A stretch of 64,000 bases of DNA from Paenibacillus anaericanus (GTDB taxonomy: Bacteria > Bacillota > Bacilli > Paenibacillales > Paenibacillaceae): assembly GCF_003994475.1 (NCBI RefSeq), contig NZ_RZNY01000003.1:1-64000 (forward strand), written 5' to 3'. Shown in pieces: positions 35,575 through 43,812 of this stretch. Position 1 is the first letter of the stretch; each line of letters starts with the position of its first letter. The notes beneath the pieces were generated by a model that saw only the letters and a program-made list of their open reading frames with translations, did not search any database and was not told the DNA's origin. A program made the position numbers and the translations under genes.

Positions 35575-36288
35575 TTATGTGTTAATGGGCCCGAATAGAT
35601 TTACTAAGTAAGGTGATTTTACTGCAAAACCTTCGGCATATGAAATAAGCTTACGTTGGCCTAGCAGAGCATCCCTAGCTTTAACCCGCTCCACATATCC
35701 CTGATTCAATGGAGTAGGGGCTACGTCTAATCCTGGGGCTGCTTGTCCAAATTGAGATTGATAACATCCAAGTGCTTCTTCCTTCTTCTCATAATAATCA
35801 GTAACATCCACGAGTAAATCGGGAGTTCTCCAATCATTAATGAAATAGAAGTATAGATCAGGAGCAGGAACTGCCGGCATATCTGGCATATAACGACGAA
35901 GTTTCGCGTTAAATACAGCTTCCTCAACTAGCTTACTGCATGCTATATGATCAGGATGACGGTCTTCCCAATAAGGAGCAAAGATAATACTCGGCGAATA
36001 CTTACGGATGGCTCCAGTAACTGCAGCAATGTTATCCGGTGTTATGTACAAGCCGCGATCAGGTAGTCCCAAATTGCTACGCATGGTAATACCTAGCACC
36101 TCTGAAGCAGCTGCAGCCTCCATTTTGCGCAACTCAACGTTTCCATTAGAGGACAATTCTGCCTCGGTCAGATCACATATCCCAACTCTTGAACCTGCGG
36201 CAACTTGCTTGGCAATTAATCCAGCCATTCCAATCTCGGCATCATCTGCATGTGCACCAAAGATTAGAATATCAAGTTCCTGACTCAT
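35575..36288 (-). CDS. bshB1: bacillithiol synthase B1: N-acetylglucosaminyl-malate deacetylase
   Basis: PIG-L/LmbE family zinc deacetylase of 237 residues that removes acetyl from GlcNAc-malate. The zinc and catalytic motif GAHADDAEIG is at residue 11 and the second His pair is in EDRHPDHIACS near 110. Its start overlaps the mgsA stop by one base (TAATG), and bshA follows 39 bases later. The final enzyme of the pathway, bshC, is not in the window. Confidence 0.95.
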   Translation of the reverse strand: MSQELDILIFGAHADDAEIGMAGLIAKQVAAGSRVGICDLTEAELSSNGNVELRKMEAAAASEVLGITMRSNLGLPDRGLYITPDNIAAVTGAIRKYSPSIIFAPYWEDRHPDHIACSKLVEEAVFNAKLRRYMPDMPAVPAPDLYFYFINDWRTPDLLVDVTDYYEKKEEALGCYQSQFGQAAPGLDVAPTPLNQGYVERVKARDALLGQRKLISYAEGFAVKSPYLVNLFGPINT

Positions 36289-36707
36289 TACGAAAGTCCC
36301 GGCTTATGTTGTTCTAAGAGTTCACGCCAACCGAAATCACCACGATCTAATGCACGAACAAGAATTTCTGCTGTGGCCATATTCGTAGCCACCGGAATGC
36401 CGTGTACATCACAAAGACGCAGCAATGCCGTAATATCCGGTTCATGTGGCTGAGCCAACAATGGATCGCGAAGAAATATTACGAGATCCATCTCGTTCTG
36501 AGCAATCAGTGAACCGATTTGTTGGTCTCCACCAAGCGGTCCGGATAGAAAACGTTGAATTTGTAAACTTGTGTTTTCCATTATTCTTAATCCTGTAGTT
36601 CCGGTTGAATAAAGTTTCTTATCCTTGAAAACATGTTCATATGCTATAACGAAGTTAACAATATCGTCTTTCTTCCGATCATGTGCAATAAATGCTATAT
36701 TCATCAT
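36288..36707 (-). CDS. mgsA: methylglyoxal synthase
   Basis: Converts dihydroxyacetone phosphate to methylglyoxal plus phosphate, a bypass that relieves sugar-phosphate build-up. The 139 residues include [11 protein letters not shown] at residue 5, STGTTGLRI near 34, the phosphate loop [12 protein letters not shown] near 54 and the catalytic Asp in FLRDPL near 78. Two ATG codons (36707, 36704) follow AGGGAG. Its placement beside bacillithiol genes is conserved in Bacillales; bacillithiol helps detoxify methylglyoxal. Confidence 0.95.
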   Translation of the reverse strand: MMNIAFIAHDRKKDDIVNFVIAYEHVFKDKKLYSTGTTGLRIMENTSLQIQRFLSGPLGGDQQIGSLIAQNEMDLVIFLRDPLLAQPHEPDITALLRLCDVHGIPVATNMATAEILVRALDRGDFGWRELLEQHKPGLS

Positions 36708-36724
36708 CTGTTTTATCTCCCTTA

Positions 36725-37528
36725 TCAGTCCACAAAATGTTCGAATCCGTAAATCATACCCTCATATTCCAGCACTTTCTTAATCGCTATATTAACCCCT
36801 GGCATATATCCAGCCCGCTCGTAAGAATCATGGCGAATTTTAAGCGTTTGACCAAATCCACCAAAGATAACTTCTTGCTGCGCGAACACCCCTGGGAGAC
36901 GCACGCTATGAATGCGGAATCCGCTGTAATAACCGCCTCTTGAACCATCAATCAACTCTTCTTCCTCAGGATTCCCTTGACGAAGTTCTTCTCTGTTCTT
37001 AGCGATCAATTCAGCCGTCTTCACCGCAGTTCCGGAAGGAGCATCCAGTTTCTGGTCCCCGTGATACTCAATGATCTCTAGATGAGGGAAATATTTAGCT
37101 GCTTGAGCAGCGAACTTCATCATTAGAATAGCACCGACGGAGAAGTTAGGAGCTATTAATCCACCAATACCGCGTTCCTGGCACTGCTTGTCCAGATCCT
37201 CGATCTGTTCCGGAGTAAAGCCAGTGGTACCAACTACGGGTGATACACCCAATTTAATAGCTAACACAGTATTGCTATAAGCTGATTGCGGCGTGGTAAA
37301 GTCAACCAGCACCTGCGGTCTACTCTCAACCAAAGCCAACTCCAAATCCTGACTTAGAGTAACACCACATGGTGGTAATCCGACAAGTGTTCCCGCATCC
37401 AAGCCTTCATCAGACAAGTTAACGGCGGCCACGAGCTGTAGTGTCGGGTCCTCCAATACCATCTTCACAACTTCCTTACCCATTCTGCCAGCAGCACCGG
37501 CAACAGCTACTCTGATATTTTCTGCCAT
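36725..37528 (-). CDS. dapB: 4-hydroxy-tetrahydrodipicolinate reductase
   Basis: NAD(P)H-dependent reductase of the diaminopimelate/lysine pathway. With the ATG at 37528 (GTGAGG upstream) it is 267 residues, the usual length; an open frame to 37594 has no good site. [13 protein letters not shown] at residue 9 binds the nucleotide and [14 protein letters not shown] near 160 binds substrate. The normally conserved HH pair just before that motif reads YHGDQK, so the second His is Gly. Codon GGG confirms the reading. Confidence 0.94.
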   Translation of the reverse strand: MAENIRVAVAGAAGRMGKEVVKMVLEDPTLQLVAAVNLSDEGLDAGTLVGLPPCGVTLSQDLELALVESRPQVLVDFTTPQSAYSNTVLAIKLGVSPVVGTTGFTPEQIEDLDKQCQERGIGGLIAPNFSVGAILMMKFAAQAAKYFPHLEIIEYHGDQKLDAPSGTAVKTAELIAKNREELRQGNPEEEELIDGSRGGYYSGFRIHSVRLPGVFAQQEVIFGGFGQTLKIRHDSYERAGYMPGVNIAIKKVLEYEGMIYGFEHFVD

Positions 37529-37599
37529 AATAGTATTCCTCACTTTCTCTTGGATAATGGTTTGTAGGCTCATTCTACTACAGCATATGAACACATCGC

Positions 37600-37932
37600 C
37601 TATTCGGTGTCCTTTTTACTCCAACGATTGGCATCGCGCGTAGCAAATTTGTGCATGACTTTGTCATGTGCTTTATTCAAATCGATCCCCAGGGAATTAG
37701 CGAAACAAATCGTAATGAACAAAATATCTCCGAGCTCAAGCTCAATGGAATTATCTGGTTCATTGTCCTTTTTGGGCTTTTCCCCATAAGTATGATTCAC
37801 TTCACGCGCTAGCTCGCCAACTTCCTCACTCATACGAGCTAACATACTTAGTGGACTGAAGTAGCCTTCTTTAAATTGGGAGATATAATCGTCAACTTCA
37901 CGCTGTAACTCCGCAAGAGATTTTTCTTTCAA
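37600..37932 (-). CDS. ypjD: MazG-like nucleotide pyrophosphohydrolase (YpjD)
   Basis: Small all-alpha NTP-PPase of the MazG superfamily, 110 residues. The metal-binding pattern EEVGELAREV near residue 36 and ELELGDILFITICFAN near 64 carry the ExxE...ExxD acidic residues. Such enzymes remove abnormal or excess nucleoside triphosphates; the substrate is unknown. The start is TTG with GGGAGG 8 bases before it. First gene of the minus-strand run through birA. Confidence 0.88.
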   Translation of the reverse strand: MKEKSLAELQREVDDYISQFKEGYFSPLSMLARMSEEVGELAREVNHTYGEKPKKDNEPDNSIELELGDILFITICFANSLGIDLNKAHDKVMHKFATRDANRWSKKDTE

Positions 37933-38084
37933 AGATGGGTCCTCCCGTCCATTGGCTAGGTTTTACAACTATGTTATCGTAAAGACGTTTTGAAAACAAA
38001 TCATTTTTTAATGTGTCCAAAAAAAGGTATACTAAGGAAGAATGGACAAATTTACTTTTACAATTCAAACAGGTGAGGTATCGG

Positions 38085-38954
38085 ATGAATACATCGAAGT
38101 TATCAAGTTATGCAAAAACAGTGCTGCCTATCTTCCTTGGAACTGCAATTTACGCTTTTGGGTTACTTTATTTCATTATACCCAATAAGCTGATGGAAGG
38201 TGGCCTTACTGGTGTAACTATTCTGCTTAATTATGCGTTTGGCATCTCTCCTTCGATCTCAAACTTTGTACTCAATGTCCCTTTATTTTTCTTGGGATGG
38301 AAGATTCTTGGCGGACGCCAGATCATTTATACCGGGGTAGGAATCTCATCGCTCACATTCTTCCTCTGGTTATTTGAACGTTTAATTGAAACCGGATGGA
38401 TTGTCCCTTTTTCCACAGAGCACGACTATATTCTTGTGGCTCTGTATGCAGGGGTAACTCTGGGAGCCGGTCTCGGCATTGTATTTCGTTTCGGGGGCAC
38501 GACTGGTGGTTCAGATATCATAGCCCGGATATTAGGACGTAAATATGGATGGAGTATGGGGCAGGTTATATTAATGGTTGATGTTATCATTATTGGCTTG
38601 TCGCTTATTTATATCAAAAAGGAAAACATCCTCTATACGCTCGTAGCTGTATACATAGCTTCTAAGGTAATTGACTTTATCCAAGAAGGTGCTTATGCCG
38701 CCAAAGCATTCACAATTATTAGTGACTACGCTCCGGAAATTGCAGATGTTATTACGAAAGATATGGAGCGTGGAGTTACGTTGATACCCGCGATTGGGGC
38801 TTATTCTAAACAGGCCAAGCACATGGCATATTGCGTTGTCTCAAGGCAAGAGATTCGGCGACTAACAGGGATTGCTAAATCTATCGACCCTAGGGCGTTT
38901 ATCATTATCAGCGAAGTGCATGATGTTCATGGAGAGGGATTCAAGGAAGAATAA
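38085..38954 (+). CDS. YitT family membrane protein (YpjC-like)
   Basis: Integral membrane protein of 289 residues with a DUF161 membrane half (six predicted spans, residues about 15-205) and a C-terminal cytoplasmic DUF2179 domain (about 215-285; SKQAKHMAYCVVSRQEI, SIDPRAFIIISEVHDVHGEGF). The function of the family is not established. GGTGAGG precedes the ATG at 38085; the frame is open to 38013. In B. subtilis ypjC lies in line with ypjA, ypjB and ypjD; here it is inverted. A TATACT -10 candidate is at 38023-38032. Confidence 0.88.
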   Translation: MNTSKLSSYAKTVLPIFLGTAIYAFGLLYFIIPNKLMEGGLTGVTILLNYAFGISPSISNFVLNVPLFFLGWKILGGRQIIYTGVGISSLTFFLWLFERLIETGWIVPFSTEHDYILVALYAGVTLGAGLGIVFRFGGTTGGSDIIARILGRKYGWSMGQVILMVDVIIIGLSLIYIKKENILYTLVAVYIASKVIDFIQEGAYAAKAFTIISDYAPEIADVITKDMERGVTLIPAIGAYSKQAKHMAYCVVSRQEIRRLTGIAKSIDPRAFIIISEVHDVHGEGFKEE

Positions 38955-38997
38955 GATTAGTTGATGCTCAACATTAAAATGAGTGCTTAAAATACCA

Positions 38998-39160
38998 GTA
39001 ATGCAGATGATCGCTACGATGACGGATTATTCTTACGATCGCTGTTGCCCTTAGATTTCCTGAATTTATTCAACCCTTAGAGGTAGAAATCCAAGGGCAA
39101 AGGCGAACGCTACCGCTTCTTCAGGACAATTCCATCCTCTCCGTTATGATCTATGTATGT
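38998..39160. repeat. palindromic intergenic repeat, copy B
   Basis: Second copy of the element at 15415-15580. The flanks CGGATTATTCTTACGATCGC and CGCTTCTTCAGGACAATTCC match copy A. The central arms read TTGCCCTTAGATTTC (39045-39059) and GAAATCCAAGGGCAA (39086-39100), different from copy A yet still complementary. It fills much of the 399-base gap between the convergent YitT and DHFR-like genes. Confidence 0.75.
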
Positions 39161-39282
39161 TACTGATTCAAGCAAACACTTATTTTGGTGTTGTGCCTAT
39201 TGGAGGGGGGACAAAAAGAAATACGGCTACCTCCTAGGTAGTAGCTTTTAATTTTGGCCCTGTTAAGATTTAATATGATAAT

Positions 39283-39337
39283 TTTAGAATAAGAATGGGA
39301 AACCCATTATATAAGGGTTTCCCATTCTTATTCTAAA
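39283..39337. terminator. perfect 23-bp hairpin between convergent genes
   Basis: TTTAGAATAAGAATGGGAAA plus CCC (39283-39305) is complementary to 39315-39337 without mismatch, loop of nine bases. It lies 17 bases past the DHFR-like stop and can act as a bidirectional terminator; tails are A/T-rich on both sides. Confidence 0.75.
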
Positions 39338-39353
39338 GTAATGAACGAAATTA

Positions 39354-39923
39354 TTAATTACCATTCCAATGATAGATTAGTTGCACAACTCCAGAAGAGA
39401 ACGTTCTTGTATTAACCATTTTTAAATTCAATCTACGTTTTATATCAATAAACATCGGTTTTCCTTCTCCTAAAATAACAGGGTGAATAGATAATCTAAA
39501 TTCATCAACAAGCCCTAAATTTATAAAAGTTGTAATGAGGCTTGCTCCGCCATATAGCCAGATGTCTTTACCAGGTTTATTCTTCAATTTGTTTACTTCT
39601 TCAGCAATATTTCCATTGATAAATATTGCTTGATTATCAGTCTCTATTTGTGTTCTGGAGAACACATATTTCGCTTTGCTATGAACCAAATCCCAAATTT
39701 CTTTCTCGGTATCAGAGGCTTTGGTTTTGGGAATATATTGTCCCCACAAATCGTAGCTTTTTCTGCCATATAAAATAGTATCAATTTGACTCAAAAAATT
39801 TGTGAACCCCATATCAGGGTCCATAATGCACCAATCAACTTCTCCATTTTTCCCTTCAATAAAACCATCTAAAGTAACTGCTAAATCTAAAATTATTCTT
39901 CTCTGTTTTATATTATTTGACAC
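39354..39923 (-). CDS. dihydrofolate reductase-like (RibD C-terminal) protein
   Basis: Protein of 189 residues of the DHFR/RibD-C fold. LDLAVTLDGFIEG at residue 12, LYGRKSYDLWGQYIP near 52, DIWLYGGASLITTFINLGLVDEF near 118 and HPVILGEGKPMF near 145 are the family's NADPH and fold motifs. Stand-alone members are common and poorly characterised; it is unlikely to be the essential folate enzyme. The start is GTG at 39923, 8 bases after AAAGGAGG; an ATG at 39944 lies upstream of that site. The gene is A/T-rich and may be acquired. Confidence 0.83.
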   Translation of the reverse strand: MSNNIKQRRIILDLAVTLDGFIEGKNGEVDWCIMDPDMGFTNFLSQIDTILYGRKSYDLWGQYIPKTKASDTEKEIWDLVHSKAKYVFSRTQIETDNQAIFINGNIAEEVNKLKNKPGKDIWLYGGASLITTFINLGLVDEFRLSIHPVILGEGKPMFIDIKRRLNLKMVNTRTFSSGVVQLIYHWNGN

Positions 39924-40138
39924 AACTCTTCCTCCTTTTTTCATTCAGATATTGTTTCATCTGCCCCGATGAATAAAAGGAACGCTCGTTCTTATTCTGA
40001 CTATAACAAATATTCAGGGAGGTATCAAATATATACATCTACTTTAACAGAGCCTTCATTTTAAAGATCCCAACATGCAAATAACAATTCTCCATGTGAT
40101 TGGAGGAATGATTCGTTCACGGGGCACTCGTCCAGCAT

Positions 40139-41164
40139 CTATGGATAAAAATATTGCTTAACTGTGCCCTTACCATTTTCAACTTCTACTTCAGCATATG
40201 CTCCGTTTATGAAAGTCATTTGTGGTGGAACGTGACCACAATCGATATCATAGATGATTGGTATTTGAAGTTCCTCGGAAAGTTCTTCATAGACATCCCT
40301 AATAGTATAGTCCTGAACAGGTTGATTCGCTTCACTTCGACCAAACATAATACCAGAACAATTTTCAAACCATCCTGCAAGTTTCATTTGGACTAATGAC
40401 CTACGTAAATCCACTGTTGTCAGTTCGCAATTCTCTAAATACCACAAGATGGGATCATTATTGATAACATGTTGTTGGAAATATTGCACATCACCAAATG
40501 GTGTGCCAATCAAATGCCGGATCACATCTACACATCCGCCAAGTAATCTCCCGCTTACTCTTACTTTCATAACATTTGAATCTGAAATTACTTTCCAATA
40601 AGTTTGTTCCGTTAAATGAAAGACACACGGTGAGAAGTTATCGTGGTTCCATTCCTTTTGATATTTTTGTGAAGAATGTTGAATGATTGATTCGCCTGTT
40701 TTAATTGAGAGAAGCGCTTGCCACATAGCTGTTGTCTCATCCGAATGTACACCTCTTAGATCAATCAAATTCGGTCCATGAGCGGTTGCTATACCTGTTT
40801 TTAAAGTAGTTGCTAATAACAATACGCTTATATCCGAGTAACCCAATATCCACTTGGACTTAATATTTTCAAAATCAATATATTCAAGAACCTCGATTAA
40901 CAATTCTCCACCCCAAGGTGGAATCACAGTATGGATATTATCGTCTTGCATCGTATCATTAAGTTCTGTAGCACGTATCTTTGCAGGAGATGATTTGGCC
41001 TTATCTTGTGTCCATACTGTCTCTCCACAAATGACATTGAACCCTTTCGCATTCATACGGTTACAAGCATCCTTAATCAAACCATGTAACTCAGATCCAA
41101 CTCCTGATGAAGGAGCTGTTATTCCTATGGTTGCCTCTTCTTTTAAAAATGGATATTTTATCAT
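40139..41164 (-). CDS. S66 family (MccF / LD-carboxypeptidase-like) serine peptidase
   Basis: Peptidase of 341 residues in the MccF/LdcA family. The nucleophile Ser is in LGYSDISVLL near 110, the Glu in WYLENCELTT near 245 and the His in DCGHVPPQMTF near 310, so the catalytic triad is complete. MccF gives immunity to microcin C and related aminoacyl-nucleotide antibiotics; LdcA trims murein tetrapeptides. Features such as PPWGGELLIEVL resemble the MccF branch more than LdcA. Single gene, divergent from a lipoprotein gene. Confidence 0.83.
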   Translation of the reverse strand: MIKYPFLKEEATIGITAPSSGVGSELHGLIKDACNRMNAKGFNVICGETVWTQDKAKSSPAKIRATELNDTMQDDNIHTVIPPWGGELLIEVLEYIDFENIKSKWILGYSDISVLLLATTLKTGIATAHGPNLIDLRGVHSDETTAMWQALLSIKTGESIIQHSSQKYQKEWNHDNFSPCVFHLTEQTYWKVISDSNVMKVRVSGRLLGGCVDVIRHLIGTPFGDVQYFQQHVINNDPILWYLENCELTTVDLRRSLVQMKLAGWFENCSGIMFGRSEANQPVQDYTIRDVYEELSEELQIPIIYDIDCGHVPPQMTFINGAYAEVEVENGKGTVKQYFYP

Positions 41165-41253
41165 AAGCTACCTCCAAATTTAGATGAGTTTACTAAATGT
41201 TTTTGCAACAAAATCCCAGATTTTACGTTTAGTCTTCTGGAGGTGCTTAATTG

Positions 41254-41763
41254 ATGAAATTAATTATTATCATTTTCTCCTTGCTAGGATTAGTTGCATG
41301 CGGTCACTCTTCGCAATCTGAAGAACAAACTACTATAAATCACTCTAACCCCAAGGATCAAACCCTTTCAACAATAATTCCTGATCCTGAAATTGAACCT
41401 TTTAACGCCAGTATCTCTGTCCCCAATCAAATTAATTCAAATGAAGAGTTCGTTGTTAAGGCAACGCTAGAAAACTTATCTGATAATGATTTAACCATAT
41501 TACATGCATCAAGAGTTTTTTATTTTTCGATTAAAGACACTAACGGTAAGCTTGTTAATACTTTTGTGATGGCTGAGGTAGGAAAATATCGTCCTTTTCA
41601 AGGAAAAGGGATGATATCAGAACAGTATATATACAAATTAGAAAATCCAGGTGTTTATGAAGTGTCCGCAACTGCTAAATTCACAGTTGGTGAAGGGGAC
41701 AATACCAAAGATTTTGAAATAGAAACAAATAAAGCTAGTTTTGAAGTTATCCCGTTGAACTAA
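41254..41763 (+). CDS. putative lipoprotein
   Basis: Secreted lipoprotein of 169 residues from the ATG at 41254 (GGAGG about 10 bases upstream). The N-terminus is a short signal peptide with lipobox LVAC at residues 13-16, so Cys16 would be lipidated. After a Ser/Thr/Gln-rich linker, residues about 45-165 look like an immunoglobulin-type beta sandwich (FVVKATLENLSDNDLTILHA, then GVYEVSATAKFTV). Function unknown. Confidence 0.75.
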   Translation: MKLIIIIFSLLGLVACGHSSQSEEQTTINHSNPKDQTLSTIIPDPEIEPFNASISVPNQINSNEEFVVKATLENLSDNDLTILHASRVFYFSIKDTNGKLVNTFVMAEVGKYRPFQGKGMISEQYIYKLENPGVYEVSATAKFTVGEGDNTKDFEIETNKASFEVIPLN

Positions 41764-41765
41764 CG

Positions 41766-42000
41766 GTGAACTATACAGCAATATCCATTCGAAAGACAAA
41801 CAAAATTAACAGTTTCCTTCCGTATGTAAACAGAGACAAACTTATCTATCCACCAATATTTGCTCCGTACCTTGGTGGTAATGCGCTGGACTTCAAATAC
41901 TTTGAATCACATATTGATGTGGTTGTTACAGACTCCCCTATGTGGGTCCTCATATAGCTGTTGGTAAGGATATTTGGAGACCACAGCGATTGTAGGAACG
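41766..42000 (+). pseudogene. possible frameshifted gene remnant
   Basis: A 63-codon frame from a GTG without a ribosome binding site ends in TAG at 41955. Restoring one C in the CCCC run at 41935-41938 lets the reading continue as PYVGPHIAVGKDIWRPQRL before a stop, which looks like a natural protein end. I do not recognise the family and the N-terminus also seems missing. The gap 41764-42146 contains this remnant and a terminator. Confidence 0.3.
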
Positions 42001-42049
42001 GTCCGTTCGCGGAGCGTCACTCAGAACACTTAACTTACTCCCAAATAAA

Positions 42050-42096
42050 AAGAGGGTATCCCAAGCCATTTTTTTGGCTTTTGGGACAACCCCCTT
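42050..42096 (-). terminator. intrinsic terminator after ypjB
   Basis: Imperfect stem AGAGGGTATCCCAAGCCA against GGCTTTTGGGACAACCCCCT, followed on the minus strand by TTTTTATTT. It lies about 50 bases past the ypjB stop. Confidence 0.82.
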
Positions 42097-42146
42097 GAAA
42101 TTTTCATTTATCAAGCGTGGTCCCCTTCAATAGAGAACCCCCTGAG

Positions 42147-43034
42147 TTACAGTCGATAATGGTTAGAGTCATCTTCTCTTCTCCCTACAGAAGAAACAAT
42201 TTGGTCACCACGATACTTACGGAATCCCGTATAGAATAACGTCAGCACGATCCAGCCCCCTATGAGGGTACTCCAGTACCATGGGCTCCCATATCCAGTA
42301 ATCGGTAGAAATACGGGCTCGTCAGCTCTCCGACCAAATAACTCCTTCAACAAGCTTTTGCCCAGATCGATGCCTTGATCAATAGCCCCTAGATCCAACG
42401 TCTTGTCATTGCTCAGTCTTTCAACGTAAGATAACCACGATTCAAATTTATTAATTTCTGAAGGATCGCGGGTAATGATGGCTGCAGATCGAATCACCTC
42501 ATAATGCTCTTTGAATGTCTGAAATACATCCTTTAGTTCGGAAGCATCCCCAGCCACACGCGCTTTCTCCATACTCTGCAAGTTATCTGCCATGACTTTA
42601 TAATACTGGAGCCATAGAGCCCCTTCTTGATGATTCAAACTGTTCACAGCCAGTCTCAGCCTAGCTGAAGTACCGATCCACTCTTCCTGCGAGACTTCTA
42701 CCCTGGATAGTGTCTCCCTCGCATCCATAATAGTCTCAGCGAGCGCATGAATACCTTCCACTGATGTTAAGCCTTTAAATGAAAGACCCTCTAGAGCATC
42801 AATCAGTGACTCCATCTCCAGCAACGCCCCTTGTGCGTTCCCTTGCTGCATATTGTTATATAGACGTTCCGCTGCCGTCTCAAGCCTTTGCAGCTTCTCA
42901 GCTCGCTCTGACGCAGCCGTACCCGTAGCAGCAACGTCTACGGAAAATGCTCTAGCATATGACGGCACAGCTAACGGACTCCATATCAGGAATAGCAGCA
43001 CCGCTAACCACCCGATCCTTTTCCTCCAACTCAT
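42147..43034 (-). CDS. ypjB: sporulation protein YpjB
   Basis: Secreted or membrane-anchored protein of 295 residues matching the YpjB family named for B. subtilis. It has an N-terminal signal sequence (about 1-28), a long helical extracytoplasmic domain, and one C-terminal membrane segment (about 252-272; YWSTLIGGWIVLTLFYTGF) followed by a short basic tail. Its biochemical role is unknown. AAGGAGG lies 7 bases before the ATG at 43034; the ATG at 43040 is too close. It follows ypjA as in B. subtilis. Confidence 0.82.
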   Translation of the reverse strand: MSWRKRIGWLAVLLFLIWSPLAVPSYARAFSVDVAATGTAASERAEKLQRLETAAERLYNNMQQGNAQGALLEMESLIDALEGLSFKGLTSVEGIHALAETIMDARETLSRVEVSQEEWIGTSARLRLAVNSLNHQEGALWLQYYKVMADNLQSMEKARVAGDASELKDVFQTFKEHYEVIRSAAIITRDPSEINKFESWLSYVERLSNDKTLDLGAIDQGIDLGKSLLKELFGRRADEPVFLPITGYGSPWYWSTLIGGWIVLTLFYTGFRKYRGDQIVSSVGRREDDSNHYRL

Positions 43035-43103
43035 GGACATCCCTCCTTACCATTCATGGTATGGCAGGCTGTCCACAGTTAGAACTCTAGTTCATCGTGT
43101 ATC

Positions 43104-43736
43104 TCAAGTTCTTTTTGCACCTTTTAAGGCAATCCATGTAACCACAGCACTAGCAACTGTTAGAAGTACGGTAAAGAGCTTTATTGTGTTTACATCATCA
43201 TACAAAGTCTGAGGTAACCATGGATAGACATCATAGGTATAGTCCACCAAATCATTTAATAGAGTCCAACAAGTAGCGCTTAGAATCATTAATGTCCCGA
43301 ATTTGAACATACGAACGAATAATAGCGTTTCAACCGCCATGGCCAAGTGGGAAGCTACTAACATCCAATCTTGCCATACTAGATCTCCTCCCTGATGTGC
43401 CCCTGCAAAAATCATAGAGACAGCCCAAACGCCATATTTAACACTCGTTACAACTGCTAGTGCCTCGATCAAGGTACGGATTTTTCCAAACTTGGCCAGA
43501 GGTCCAGGAAATAGTAGAAATAACAAAGCAAGCGTGAAGAACAAACTTGCTGTAGGACTGTCTGGGACGAATACGATCAGCCAATGGGGTTGGCTCATCC
43601 ACGTCTCGCGAAGTTGCCCTCCATACCATATGTATCCGTATACCGTTCCTAGTAAATTAGATATAAAAAATAACCATAGCATGAACCGAGTTGATAAAAA
43701 TGCTCGGCTCCAAAAATATGACAATCTCAATTTCAT
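43104..43736 (-). CDS. ypjA: DUF1405 membrane protein YpjA
   Basis: Polytopic membrane protein of 210 residues with about six hydrophobic segments. It has the DUF1405 features LFFISNLLGTVYGYIWY, FVPDSPTASLFF, KYGVWAVSMI and LNDLVDYTYDVYPWLP. Function unknown; the gene regularly follows qcrC. GGAAGGGG lies just before ATG. A terminator separates it from qcrC. Confidence 0.88.
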   Translation of the reverse strand: MKLRLSYFWSRAFLSTRFMLWLFFISNLLGTVYGYIWYGGQLRETWMSQPHWLIVFVPDSPTASLFFTLALLFLLFPGPLAKFGKIRTLIEALAVVTSVKYGVWAVSMIFAGAHQGGDLVWQDWMLVASHLAMAVETLLFVRMFKFGTLMILSATCWTLLNDLVDYTYDVYPWLPQTLYDDVNTIKLFTVLLTVASAVVTWIALKGAKRT

Positions 43737-43762
43737 GCCCCTTCCTCATCACAGGTCCAATA

Positions 43763-43798
43763 AATAAAAACCTGATCGTTTGTACGATCAGGTTTTTT
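43763..43798 (-). terminator. intrinsic terminator after qcrC
   Basis: AAAAACCTGATCGT pairs with ACGATCAGGTTTTTT around TTGT, with T-rich tails on both strands, 15 bases past the qcrC stop. Some readthrough into ypjA is likely. Confidence 0.9.
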
Positions 43799-43812
43799 AC
43801 TTTAGTCTAATT

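Noticed and set aside
41960-42030. GGAGACCACAGCGATTG similar to GGAGACCACGACGACCG near 55.1 kb
   Set aside because: The similarity is under 20 bases and here part of it lies in the repaired reading of the frameshifted remnant, so common origin is not shown.
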